This document shows positions 9,207 to 18,333 of a stretch of DNA of 64,000 nucleotides, piece after piece (within the stretch, counting starts at the first letter, position 1; each line of letters begins with the position of its first letter). A program made the translations under genes and the position numbers. Source of the DNA: Thiothrix sp. (GTDB lineage: Bacteria; Pseudomonadota; Gammaproteobacteria; Thiotrichales; Thiotrichaceae); assembly GCA_008015155.1 (NCBI GenBank), contig SSFA01000020.1:62001-126000 (forward strand). The letters are read 5' to 3'. The notes under the pieces were generated by a model that was not told where the DNA came from, did not search any database, and saw only the letters and a program-made list of their open reading frames with translations.

Positions 9207-10160
9207 ATGTCTGAGTTTCTCGCCGCTTTTGCTTTTTCTCTGCAAGTGACTGGCCCTATTTTTCTGATTTTGATACTAGGTGTTTATCTAAAACGTATCG
9301 GTATTTTAACAGATGCCTTTGTTGAAGCGGGTTCTCGTCTGGTCTTCAATGTGACTTTACCCGCACTACTCTTTATTAGTGTCAGTAAAACACATATTAG
9401 CGAAAGTGCTAATTTTGAATTGATTGGTTTGGGTGCGCTGCTAAGTATTATTAGCTTCTTGATTTTAGAGATCTTTGCTTATTTCACAGTGAAACCTTCT
9501 GAAGATCGCGGGGTGGTGGTACAGGGTGCGTTTCGTTCCAATATGGGTATTATTGGCCTCGCTTATTGCGCCAACGCTTATGGAGAAGCAGGAGTTGCTG
9601 CGGCTTCTTTGTACTTAGGTTTAATTACTATTCTGTTTAATATTCTTTCAGTGATTACGCTGAGTCGCTCCCTGCATAAAAAAGGTCAAGGTATCCTGCC
9701 GATTCTTAAAGGCATAGCAAAAAATCCTCTCATCATTGGTATCCTACTTGCCTTACCTGTGTCTTATATGGAATGGAAACTGCCTGAGATTGTGCTTCAA
9801 TCAGGCGAGTATTTTGCACAAATGACGCTGCCTTTAGCACTTCTTTGCACAGGTGCTTCCTTGAGCTTTAAATCAATGCGCCAAGCTATGCGCAATGCGG
9901 TGAGTGCGAGCCTAGCGAAGTTAATCTTTATCCCTCTGCTATTTACTGCTGGCGGTATTTGGGCAGGCTTTACCGGCATTGACTTAGGTGTCTTAGTGCT
10001 AATGTCATTTGCACCTACTGCTGCAGCCAGTTATGTCATGGTCAGGGCTATGGGAGGCAATAGCGGACTGGCTGCGAATATTATCGCCCTCACCACCTTA
10101 GGCTCTGTACTCAGTACCAGTATCGGCATTGCGATTGTGAAGGGTGCAGGTTTGATGTAA
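9207..10160 (+). CDS. AEC family (auxin efflux carrier-like) transporter
   Basis: 317-residue inner-membrane protein with about ten hydrophobic segments in the two-times-five arrangement of the AEC/BART superfamily. Recognisable parts are LVFNVTLPALLFISVSKT near the N-terminus, GAFRSNMGIIGLAY in the middle, and LPLALLCTGASLSF with APTAAASYVMVRAMGG toward the end. Family members move malonate, malate or other organic anions; the substrate is not visible here. It has its own upstream region opposite rlmI and stands alone before hemF. Confidence 0.88.
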   Translation: MSEFLAAFAFSLQVTGPIFLILILGVYLKRIGILTDAFVEAGSRLVFNVTLPALLFISVSKTHISESANFELIGLGALLSIISFLILEIFAYFTVKPSEDRGVVVQGAFRSNMGIIGLAYCANAYGEAGVAAASLYLGLITILFNILSVITLSRSLHKKGQGILPILKGIAKNPLIIGILLALPVSYMEWKLPEIVLQSGEYFAQMTLPLALLCTGASLSFKSMRQAMRNAVSASLAKLIFIPLLFTAGGIWAGFTGIDLGVLVLMSFAPTAAASYVMVRAMGGNSGLAANIIALTTLGSVLSTSIGIAIVKGAGLM

Positions 10161-10212
10161 GTCAGGTTTAATGGCTATCGTCGACCAACAAGATAAAATC
10201 TCGTTACAATAA

Positions 10213-11172
<960 letters not shown>

Positions 11173-11188
11173 CTTTAGCTTACTAAAT

Positions 11189-11335
11189 TTACCAAGCTTT
11201 TTCGCCAGGTTGGGGTTTATGATTCGACAGTTTCATAAACTTCCAAAATAAATAGGCGAGAAAGCCTAGAATAAAAATAATCGTAAGGCTCGACATCAAT
11301 AAAATGCCATTGAAACTACTGAAAAAACTCGACAT
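11189..11335 (-). CDS. 48-residue single-pass membrane protein, DUF3149-like
   Basis: A short gene that size filters would miss. Read on the minus strand it starts ATG at 11335 with AGGAG seven bases upstream and ends TAA at 11189. The product has a short N-terminal segment (MSSFFSSFNGILLMSS), one membrane helix (LTIIFILGFLAYLFWKFM) and a charged tail (KLSNHKPQPGEKAW). Size and pattern fit DUF3149, small proteobacterial membrane proteins of unknown function. A perfect FNR/ANR-type palindrome lies about 60-75 bases upstream of its start. It is convergent with hemF. The gene call is fairly secure because of the ribosome site; the family name is tentative. Confidence 0.65.
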   Translation of the reverse strand: MSSFFSSFNGILLMSSLTIIFILGFLAYLFWKFMKLSNHKPQPGEKAW

Positions 11336-11395
11336 AGCTTGTCTCCTAGTTAACCTGTGACAAGCTTGATTTTGAGCCGCGCTTAAAAATCCACT

Positions 11396-11409
11396 TTGAT
11401 TGAAATCAA
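11396..11409 (-). promoter_or_regulatory. Perfect FNR/ANR-type box
   Basis: The 14 bases TTGATTGAAATCAA match the FNR/ANR consensus TTGAT-N4-ATCAA at all ten fixed positions, inside a 16-base palindrome (11395-11410). It lies about 67 bases upstream of the 48-residue membrane protein start on the minus strand. It also lies beyond the 3' end of the subtilase gene, so the microprotein gene is its only sensible target. No convincing -10 box was found. Confidence 0.55.
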
Positions 11410-11467
11410 ATTCTAGATGCCAAGTTGCAGATGTCTTGGCTTATATCAAGTTTTCTATCAATTAAAT

Positions 11468-12754
11468 TTAACGTACTGTGCGCAAGGCAGTCAAAGCCCG
11501 GTCGACATTGACTAAACCGTAACCATAATCGTTATCGCGACCTTGCAAACCTAAATCGATAGCCGTTTGCTCTAAGAGACTTGGTGTTACGCCGCGCCGA
11601 TTCACAGAAAGTAAAAGGGCAATTAGACCGCTGACGTGCGCTGTGGCCACCGACGTACCTGTTGCTAAATCAAAGGTACCCGCAGGTGAGGTAGTGAAAA
11701 TATTTACACCTGGGGCTGCAACATCAATATAGGAGCCACGATTAGCACGCCCAAACAAACTTTCCTGTTCATCCACTGCGGTAACAGCTAGTACATTGGC
11801 AAAAGCAGCAGGGTAAGCTGGCTCAGCCTTAGGCCCACCATTACCTGCAGAAGCTACGACAATAATATTATTGTCAACTGCTTTTTGAATCATTTTATTG
11901 ACTAAGGGATCGCTTTTACCTGCAAAACTAAGATTCAGTACATCTACCTTTTCTTGAATACAGAGGTCAAGCGCTTTGGCTACTAAACCGGCCGTACTGC
12001 TACGATCATTAGGATTCTGCGGATCAGCACTGAAAGCACTCACTGCGTATAAAGCCGCTTCAGGTGCAATCCCAATCCTTGGGTTTTGTCCGATCAACAC
12101 ACCGGCAATGGCTGTTCCATGCTTTTGGTTATTGCGATCACCTGCAGGAATGAGTTCAACCCGTCTAACCCGCGAATTATCTAAAGAACGGTGTAAAATA
12201 TCGATAGGTGTATCAATCATACCGATTTTAACCCCAGCTCCTTTAGTAAACTGATGTGCCTGTGCTATGCCAGTTAGATCGAGAGGGTAGCCCACTGGAG
12301 TGGATGAGTTAGCGCTTGAAAGTGCTGCAGTAAAAAACAGACGACTTAAGTTTGCTTCAACCTTATCTTCTTTTTTATTAATCGTATCGACTAAGGATTT
12401 GGGATCTTGTCCATTAGTTGCCACCGTCAACATCTTAGTACGAATAGCAAAAAGCTCATCTGTACGTTTTTGTGTGAGCCGATAACGCTGCAAAATGTCC
12501 TCAGCAAAACGAGCAGATTGTGCGGTGTCGTATAATAGCAGTAGCTCGTTCTGTCGGTACTCACGGCTAGTATCAGGGACATTGCCTACACACCAAGCAT
12601 TAGAAATCTGGCAGGCGGGCGAATCATAGCTAAGTTTTTTATCAGCTGGAGCTGCAGCTACTAAACTCGCCGTACTTAAGCCTATTAAAATAAAGCTCAG
12701 CTGGCGCAATTTAGTATTAAGAGCTAGGTTTTTTTGGATAACAAGTCTAGTCAC
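11468..12754 (-). CDS. Secreted subtilisin-like (S8) serine protease
   Basis: 428 residues. N-terminal signal peptide (FILIGLSTASLVAAAPA), then a propeptide-like region (about 68-142: NELLLLYDTAQSARFAEDIL...), then a subtilase domain. Catalytic residues: Asp181 in KIGMIDTPID, His212 in QKHGTAIAG, Asn305 in ASAGNGGP (oxyanion hole), Ser368 in ATGTSVATAHVSG. The Asp segment reads DTPID instead of the common DTGID. Two N-terminal cysteines (C48, C55) could form a disulfide. It is the last gene of a three-gene operon and overlaps the anti-sigma gene by four bases (ATGA), so its translation is likely coupled to that of its putative regulator. Confidence 0.92.
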   Translation of the reverse strand: MTRLVIQKNLALNTKLRQLSFILIGLSTASLVAAAPADKKLSYDSPACQISNAWCVGNVPDTSREYRQNELLLLYDTAQSARFAEDILQRYRLTQKRTDELFAIRTKMLTVATNGQDPKSLVDTINKKEDKVEANLSRLFFTAALSSANSSTPVGYPLDLTGIAQAHQFTKGAGVKIGMIDTPIDILHRSLDNSRVRRVELIPAGDRNNQKHGTAIAGVLIGQNPRIGIAPEAALYAVSAFSADPQNPNDRSSTAGLVAKALDLCIQEKVDVLNLSFAGKSDPLVNKMIQKAVDNNIIVVASAGNGGPKAEPAYPAAFANVLAVTAVDEQESLFGRANRGSYIDVAAPGVNIFTTSPAGTFDLATGTSVATAHVSGLIALLLSVNRRGVTPSLLEQTAIDLGLQGRDNDYGYGLVNVDRALTALRTVR

Positions 12755-13590
12755 TGTGACGTTTTATCCTCAAACTGTGGACCTAAAAATAATACGGGTG
12801 AACTCTGTTGAGCGGTTTCTTGCATAATACTATCAGCTAAAGCCACTTTATCAATATTGGGAGCAACCGGCATCTCAATAGTAAAAATGCTTTGTGCATT
12901 AGGCCCAGAGATAATATGCGCGCCCCATTTGTTTAAAAATTCGCAAACTTCTTCATGTTTAGCTTCATTAGCAAATTGCACTAAAAATCGGCTGAGTTCG
13001 GTTTTACCATCGGCAGCAAAATGCGTAGCCTGCGGTGTTTCTACACTAGCCACTGTGAATTTGGTATCAGAATCTGTATGCAACTGGCCATAAGCTAGCA
13101 AAGCAAGCTGGGCAACCACTAGACTAGCAAATACTGCATTAGCAGGGGTGAGCCAATCTAGCTTAAATAAAGGTTTACGCCATAGAAACTCAAACCAGCC
13201 TTGTTTGACTTGCAGCTTTTTTTCTGGGAGTAAAGGGTTTAATGGGGGATTATTCGCAACACCTGTACTCACAGAGCTCACTGCAGACTCGACAGGAACT
13301 TTAGGCGCTTCCAGCTCATCTATTTTTTCATCAGCACGATCAATCCGTGCTAATAGCTTAGTTAAGCGTTGTTCGGTGGTATCGAGCGCAGACAATTCTA
13401 ATAAGCTGGTATTGGTGCGTATAATACGCATCATTTTTTCTTCTTGTGCCAGCTCCTGCTGCAGCTCTGGATAGTGTTCCAAAGCTTGATTGACCAATCC
13501 CTGCTCTGCTTTGCTAAGCTTATCGGTGAGATACCAAGGAAGTAAGCGGTGTGCCTCTTCCAAGAGTTCGTTGGACTCAAGATGACTCAT
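12751..13590 (-). CDS. Membrane anti-sigma factor-like protein
   Basis: 279 residues from ATG at 13590; an upstream start at 13638 would overlap the sigma gene. The N-terminal cytoplasmic part (NELLEEAHRLLPWYLTDKLSKAEQG) resembles the helical sigma-binding domain of anti-sigma factors but shows no zinc-binding His/Cys set. A membrane segment lies in the middle (VFASLVVAQLALLAYGQ). The C-terminal exported part has a beta-alpha-beta rhythm (LSRFLVQFANEAKHEEVCEF...WGAHIISGPNAQSIFTIEM) that looks like a subtilase propeptide/I9-type fold. Position directly after the sigma gene and before the subtilase supports the role. The anti-sigma function is inferred from order and topology. Confidence 0.75.
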   Translation of the reverse strand: MSHLESNELLEEAHRLLPWYLTDKLSKAEQGLVNQALEHYPELQQELAQEEKMMRIIRTNTSLLELSALDTTEQRLTKLLARIDRADEKIDELEAPKVPVESAVSSVSTGVANNPPLNPLLPEKKLQVKQGWFEFLWRKPLFKLDWLTPANAVFASLVVAQLALLAYGQLHTDSDTKFTVASVETPQATHFAADGKTELSRFLVQFANEAKHEEVCEFLNKWGAHIISGPNAQSIFTIEMPVAPNIDKVALADSIMQETAQQSSPVLFLGPQFEDKTSQ

Positions 13591-13603
13591 AAAGATGACC
13601 AGT

Positions 13604-14224
13604 TTAGATATCGAATTCCATGATTCCAGCCTTTTCAAGCATTTGACCTAAACGCTTGCGGGCATAGAACATGCGTGTTTTGACAGTGTTCTCCGAGATT
13701 TTGAGAATATCAGCCACTTCTTTCACTGATTTATCTTCGAAATACGTAAGTTTTAAGACATCTCGATGCTCATCTGTCAAATGGTTCATCATACGCAGTA
13801 ACTGATCTTTCATGTCTTCCTCAATCCGTATTTCTTCAGGATTGGGAGCGCTATCTTCCATCGCTAACATGAGAGCATCATCATCTAAAGTCACTTCAGA
13901 TGTTTTTCTTAGCCAAGAAATGAGCTTATTACGTGCAATGGAATAAATCCATGTAGAGGCTTTAGACTTGCCTTCAAATTTATCAGCGGACCGCCACACA
14001 TCAAAGAGCGCATCATCCACAATATCTGCCGCTTGCGCGACATCGTCCTTGAGTAAGCGAGCACAATAACTCACTAAACGTGGTTGATACTTCAAATATA
14101 AGCGACTAAATGCTTGTCGATCCCCTTGAGCAATTTGGCTTAAAAGTTCCTCGTCGCCAACATTTCTAATGTTTTGCTCTGCACTATTGCTATCAGTTTC
14201 TTGGTGCTTGATTGAACCGTTCAT
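13604..14224 (-). CDS. RNA polymerase sigma factor, ECF type
   Basis: 206 residues with sigma region 2 (AFSRLYLKYQPRLVSYCARLL...IVDDALFDVWRSADKFEG, then STWIYSIARNKLISWLRK) and region 4 (LTDEHRDVLKLTYFEDKSVKEVADILKISENTVKTRM). There is no region 1.1 or region 3, which places it in the extracytoplasmic-function group. First gene of the operon sigma / anti-sigma / subtilase, so it probably drives its own operon in response to an envelope signal. Its promoter would lie in the 408-base divergent region shared with fbp, but I found no clear ECF promoter pair there. Confidence 0.9.
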   Translation of the reverse strand: MNGSIKHQETDSNSAEQNIRNVGDEELLSQIAQGDRQAFSRLYLKYQPRLVSYCARLLKDDVAQAADIVDDALFDVWRSADKFEGKSKASTWIYSIARNKLISWLRKTSEVTLDDDALMLAMEDSAPNPEEIRIEEDMKDQLLRMMNHLTDEHRDVLKLTYFEDKSVKEVADILKISENTVKTRMFYARKRLGQMLEKAGIMEFDI

Positions 14225-14459
14225 TAGCTTCGTCGCCCTGAGTCATTATTTGGTTTGAACTTCTTGTGATTTTTTCTTGCAGCCTGAGCTAGGTAGAAAA
14301 AACAAATGAACCGACGGCAGTGCTGGTACGACAGAGAGTCATTGGCTGACAGACAACTGTAGAACTGAGAATTTACCAAACGACACCTCGGGTCTTTAAA
14401 ACAGTGGCTTGTGCCTTAAGCGATACTTATTAACACATTCGAACTAGTCATCATAAAAT

Positions 14460-14465
14460 TATAAT
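14460..14465 (+). promoter_or_regulatory. Candidate -10 box in the sigma/fbp divergent region
   Basis: A perfect TATAAT with a weak -35 (TTCGAA at 14438-14443, 16-base spacer). A transcript would begin near 14472, run straight into the UUCG hairpin at 14483-14500 and, if read through, reach fbp at 14633. The call rests mainly on the -10 match. Confidence 0.4.
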
Positions 14466-14482
14466 ACTCCCTCGCAAATCTA

Positions 14483-14504
14483 TCGGGCCTTCGGGCCCGA
14501 GCTT
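14483..14504 (+). terminator. UUCG-tetraloop hairpin in the divergent sigma/fbp region
   Basis: Seven-base-pair GC-rich stem TCGGGCC/GGCCCGA closed by a TTCG tetraloop, then GCTTTT. It has the shape of an intrinsic terminator, yet no plus-strand gene lies upstream. It could be an attenuator in the fbp leader or the end of a small RNA from bases 14225-14480. I see no protein-coding gene in 14225-14632. Confidence 0.5.
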
Positions 14505-14632
14505 TTACACCTATTGATCTATATCGTTGCATAAAGGCAAACTGCTATTATTCTTGAACATTCATGATCGGGCAAGATTGTTCTTTCGACTCGCTCGTTT
14601 AGCAGTTTTTATTCTGTTGTAGGATTAATTCT

Positions 14633-15646
14633 ATGTATCGGATTGGTACAACACTCACTCAATATATTATTGAAGAACAACATACTTATGAGGGGGCTAG
14701 TGGGCATTTTACAGGGCTACTAAGTGATATTGCGACCGCGTGTAAAAAATTAGCAGGTTTGACCAGAAAAGGCGCTTTAGTAGGCGTATTAGGAGCCGCT
14801 AACTCAGAAAATGTTCAAGGCGAAATTCAAAAGAAAATGGACATTATTTCCAATGATGTCTTCATTGAAGCTTTAGAAAATAATGGACATGTAGCTGCTT
14901 TAGCTTCTGAAGAGATGGAAACAGTCTATAACCTCAAAGAGGGCAAGCGTCGGGGTGGCTATTTAGTGACTTTTGACCCCTTAGATGGCTCTTCAAATAT
15001 GGATGTTAATGTCTCAGTAGGCACCATTTTTTCTGTGGTTAAAGCGCCTAAAGGTGTTTTAAATCCAAGCGCTGAAGATTTTCTTTTGCCTGGTACTAAG
15101 CAGATAGCTGCCGGTTATTGCTTATATGGACCTTCAACCATTATGGTGATTACTACGGGTCGAGGTGTAACTATGTTTACCCTTGATACCAGTTGTGGGG
15201 AATTCATTCTGACCCGCGACAATGTGAAAATTCCCGAAGACACTAAAGAGTTTGCTATCAACACTTCCAACCAACGTCATTGGGAAGCACCGGTTAAGCG
15301 CTATATTCAAGAGTGCGTCGCAGGCAAAGAAGGGGTGCGCGGTAAAGACTTTAATATGCGTTGGGTGGCATCGATGGTAGCTGAAGTGCACCGAATTCTG
15401 TCCCGTGGTGGCATCTTTATGTATCCATTGGATGAAAAAATGCATAAGTCAGGTAAGGAAGGCAAGCTGCGTTTGCTCTATGAAGCCAATCCAATGAGTA
15501 TGGTGATTGAGCAAGCAGGTGGTTTAGCTAGTACCGGCCGTGAACGGATTCTAGATATGCAGCCCTATGCTTTACATCAGCGTGTGCCTGTGGTGTTAGG
15601 CTCCAAAAATGAAGTGCAACGGGTAATTGATTACCATCAAGTTTAA
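14633..15646 (+). CDS. fbp: Class 1 fructose-1,6-bisphosphatase
   Basis: Hydrolyses fructose 1,6-bisphosphate to fructose 6-phosphate, the committed step of gluconeogenesis and part of the Calvin cycle in autotrophs. 337 residues, the usual class 1 size. Metal- and phosphate-binding motifs are intact: [29 protein letters not shown], and the C-terminal [22 protein letters not shown] ribosome site (TAGGATTAATTCT) precedes the ATG. The long upstream leader with a strong hairpin hints at regulated expression. It is convergent with ribF. Confidence 0.97.
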   Translation: MYRIGTTLTQYIIEEQHTYEGASGHFTGLLSDIATACKKLAGLTRKGALVGVLGAANSENVQGEIQKKMDIISNDVFIEALENNGHVAALASEEMETVYNLKEGKRRGGYLVTFDPLDGSSNMDVNVSVGTIFSVVKAPKGVLNPSAEDFLLPGTKQIAAGYCLYGPSTIMVITTGRGVTMFTLDTSCGEFILTRDNVKIPEDTKEFAINTSNQRHWEAPVKRYIQECVAGKEGVRGKDFNMRWVASMVAEVHRILSRGGIFMYPLDEKMHKSGKEGKLRLLYEANPMSMVIEQAGGLASTGRERILDMQPYALHQRVPVVLGSKNEVQRVIDYHQV

Positions 15647-15652
15647 GGTGAC

Positions 15653-16564
15653 TTAGTGGAGTAAGCGGCGTGCTTGCTCCACATCCAGTGCAATTTGTTG
15701 TTTCAGCAAGTCAAAAGAAGCAAAGCGTTGCTCAGTACGAATGAATGCAATAGGCTCAATCGCCCAATGCTCGCCGTAAATTTGCTCTGCAAAATCAAAC
15801 AAATGTACTTCCAAGCGGCTCTCTATGCCATTCACAGTAGGCCGTGAGCCTAGATTGGCAATTCCTTTGACAATGGATGTGCTGTCTCGATAAGCATGGA
15901 CAGCATAAACCCCTTTACAAAGGGCAATATTTTCTGGAATGCGCAAGTTTAAAGTGGGAAAACCAATGGTGCGACCAAGTTTATTGCCATGCCTTACGCG
16001 CCCCGATAGTGAATACGCTCGACCCAGTAAAGTTTTTACAGTAGTTAAATCAGCTTGTGCTAAAGCCTGACGCACCCAAGTGCTACTAACGCGGTCATTA
16101 GCATGTAATAAGGTTGAGGTCTGTATGACTTCCATACCCTGTTTAGCACCCATAGTTTGCAGCAGCTGATAATCGCCACGCCGTTTGCGCCCAAAGCGGA
16201 AGTCATCACCTACGACTAGCGCTCGTACTTGCAAACCGTCTAACAAAATATCTTGAATAAAGTTCTCTGGCTCCATTTCAGCGAGCGCCTGATTAAAAGG
16301 TAAACAGGCAAATTGATCCAAGCCTAAACAGTTTAGATAAATTAACTTATCCCGTAGCGGCAAAATGCGACTAGGTGGAGGTTGACGTAAGTATTCAGCA
16401 GGTAAGGGCTCAAAGCTAATGACTGTGGATGCTAAGCCTAAGTGCTGGGCTTTGTCTTGCATTTGTCGAATAACACTTTGATGACCTAAATGTAAACCAT
16501 CAAAGTTGCCAATGGTTGCCACACAAGCTTGGCTAGGGTGAGTCCATGAGCGCAGCAGTTTCAT
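15653..16564 (-). CDS. ribF: Bifunctional riboflavin kinase / FAD synthetase RibF
   Basis: Makes FMN from riboflavin and FAD from FMN in the cytoplasm. 303 residues. The N-terminal adenylyltransferase domain shows TIGNFDGLHLGHQSVI and the conserved VSSTWVRQAL; the C-terminal flavokinase domain shows GRTIGFPTLNL and the late EQRFASFDLLKQQI. Last gene of the long minus-strand operon that begins with tonB, 2 bases after trmL and convergent with fbp. Confidence 0.95.
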   Translation of the reverse strand: MKLLRSWTHPSQACVATIGNFDGLHLGHQSVIRQMQDKAQHLGLASTVISFEPLPAEYLRQPPPSRILPLRDKLIYLNCLGLDQFACLPFNQALAEMEPENFIQDILLDGLQVRALVVGDDFRFGRKRRGDYQLLQTMGAKQGMEVIQTSTLLHANDRVSSTWVRQALAQADLTTVKTLLGRAYSLSGRVRHGNKLGRTIGFPTLNLRIPENIALCKGVYAVHAYRDSTSIVKGIANLGSRPTVNGIESRLEVHLFDFAEQIYGEHWAIEPIAFIRTEQRFASFDLLKQQIALDVEQARRLLH

Positions 16565-16566
16565 AA

Positions 16567-17031
16567 CTAAGTTAAGCCTATAAAATTTTGCTGGCGTAAA
16601 GCTTCATATACAACCACTGCAACCGTATTAGATAAGTTCAAACTCCGACTATCCGGCAACATAGGAATACGCAGTTTTAAATCTTCGGGCAAACTCGCGA
16701 GAAGAATTTCTGGCAAACCGCGGGTTTCAGGCCCAAAGAGCAAGACATCTTCATCTTGAAAAGCAGTCTCAGCGTATGAGGTTTTAGCTTTAGTACTACA
16801 AGCAAAAACGCGCTTGCCAAGGATAGCCTGATTAAAAGCGGCAAAACTTTCATGTTCTTGAACTACGGCTAAGTCTCGATAATCCATACCAGCACGCCTT
16901 ACTTGTTTTTCATCCAAAGAAAAACCTAAAGGATGAATTAAATGCAAACGGCAGCCGGTATTGGCGCACAGGCGCATAATATTGCCAGTGTTCGGCGGAA
17001 TCTCAGGTTCAAATAAAGCAATATGTAACAT
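16567..17031 (-). CDS. trmL: tRNA (cytidine(34)-2'-O)-methyltransferase TrmL
   Basis: SPOUT-class enzyme that methylates the 2'-OH of the wobble base of tRNA-Leu isoacceptors. 154 residues, the normal size. Signature segments: IALFEPEIPPNTGNIMRLCANTG at the N-terminus, VLLFGPETRGLPEILL, and the knot motif LRIPMLPDSRSLNLSNTVAVVVYEALRQ. It sits between pyrC' and ribF with gaps of 2-3 bases on either side, so it is surely cotranscribed. Confidence 0.94.
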   Translation of the reverse strand: MLHIALFEPEIPPNTGNIMRLCANTGCRLHLIHPLGFSLDEKQVRRAGMDYRDLAVVQEHESFAAFNQAILGKRVFACSTKAKTSYAETAFQDEDVLLFGPETRGLPEILLASLPEDLKLRIPMLPDSRSLNLSNTVAVVVYEALRQQNFIGLT

Positions 17032-17034
17032 AGC

Positions 17035-18333
17035 TCAGTGAGCCTCCTGAGCTTGATAAACCGTGTGGCCAGCCAAGAAAGTACGTTGGACTTGCCCATG
17101 AAAGCTCCAGCCAGCAAAGGGTGTGTTTTTACCTTGGCTAAGCATGGTTTCTAAGGTGAAATCCCACAGCACATCAGGTTTTAATAGCACTAAATCAGCG
17201 GGAGCGCCGATCGCAATACAACCAGCTGGACTGCCAATAATACGTGCAGGATTAAAAGTGATTTTCCTTAAAGCCTGTAGCAGTGGCAAAACACCCTCCT
17301 CAGCTAAACGCAAAGTTAAGGGGACTAGGGTTTCTAAAGCGGAAATTCCCGGTTCAGTTTGCTGGAAAGGTGCCAACTTCGCATCCAATTCATGTGGCTG
17401 ATGGTCCGAGCAAATCGCATCAATACTGCCATCACTCAAGCCTTGTAACAGAGCATCCCGATCGGCCTGAGCGCGGAGTGGGGGGCGCACATGGCACAGT
17501 GGATCGAAATCTAGGACATTACGCTCGGTGAGATAGAGTTGATGCGCTGCTACATCCGCGGTGACCGCTAGACCATCTCGCTTAGCTTGGCGAATTAAAC
17601 GCACACTACCTGCCGCAGACAATCGACAAAAATGCACCCGACTCCCCGTTAGCTCCATTAAAGCAATAATTTGTGCGACTGCTACCGTTTCAGCAGCAGC
17701 CGGAATCGCGGGCAAACCTAAGCGGGTGGATACCTCACCTTCATGCATCACACCGCCTGCTGCTAAACCATGCTCTAAAGGATACATGAAAACAGTGAGA
17801 TCATGAGTAGAAGCATATTCCATAGCGCGGCGCATGATATTCAAGCTTTCAAAGGGTTGCCAAGCATTGGTGACACCAACACAGCCGACGCGACGCAAAC
17901 CACCAATATTACATAGACGTTTACCTTCGAGCTTAAAGGTCATATTGCCAATCACTTCAATCTTAGCAAGCTGTAAACCTTGATTGATTTTGCGAATTAA
18001 GTTCACCGCTGCTGAGTTGTCGATGCTAGTAGCGGGTTCTGGCTGATAGCATAAAGTAGTTACGCCACTGGCTGCAGCTGCCCGCGTTTCGCTAGCTAAG
18101 GTGGCTTTATGATCTAAACCAGGTTCGCGTAACCAAGCAGCTAAATCAATCGCACCAGGCATGAGCCATAAGCCACTAGCGTTCACTTTTTCGGCATCGT
18201 GAAAGTTTTCTAAAGTGGTCGATTGCCCACCAATCGCTACAATGATGCCATCTTGAATATAAACATTGGCTATCTGATCCGTGCGCGAGTGGGGGTCAAG
18301 AACGCGCGCTTGTTGAATAATTAAGTTTTTCAT
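17035..18333 (-). CDS. pyrC': Non-catalytic dihydroorotase homologue (PyrC'/PyrX), ATCase partner
   Basis: 432 residues of the dihydroorotase/amidohydrolase fold. The metal-binding D-x-H-x-H-x-R signature is lost: the sequence reads [10 protein letters not shown] (Asp63, Ala65, Trp67, Arg69), so both first-strand histidines are gone. This matches the inactive PyrC' of Pseudomonas, which forms a dodecamer with PyrB and is needed for aspartate carbamoyltransferase assembly. It overlaps pyrB by four bases. A true catalytic dihydroorotase must be encoded elsewhere; it is not in this window. Confidence 0.9.
   Translation of the reverse strand: MKNLIIQQARVLDPHSRTDQIANVYIQDGIIVAIGGQSTTLENFHDAEKVNASGLWLMPGAIDLAAWLREPGLDHKATLASETRAAAASGVTTLCYQPEPATSIDNSAAVNLIRKINQGLQLAKIEVIGNMTFKLEGKRLCNIGGLRRVGCVGVTNAWQPFESLNIMRRAMEYASTHDLTVFMYPLEHGLAAGGVMHEGEVSTRLGLPAIPAAAETVAVAQIIALMELTGSRVHFCRLSAAGSVRLIRQAKRDGLAVTADVAAHQLYLTERNVLDFDPLCHVRPPLRAQADRDALLQGLSDGSIDAICSDHQPHELDAKLAPFQQTEPGISALETLVPLTLRLAEEGVLPLLQALRKITFNPARIIGSPAGCIAIGAPADLVLLKPDVLWDFTLETMLSQGKNTPFAGWSFHGQVQRTFLAGHTVYQAQEAH

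Noticed and set aside
13591..13638. Earlier start for the anti-sigma factor
   Set aside because: It would extend into the sigma gene and give a hydrophobic leader (LVIFM) out of keeping with the cytoplasmic N-terminus of such proteins; ATG at 13590 is preferred.
14513..14526. FNR-like box upstream of fbp
   Set aside because: TTGATCTATATCGT has two mismatches in the right half-site, too weak beside the perfect box at 11396.
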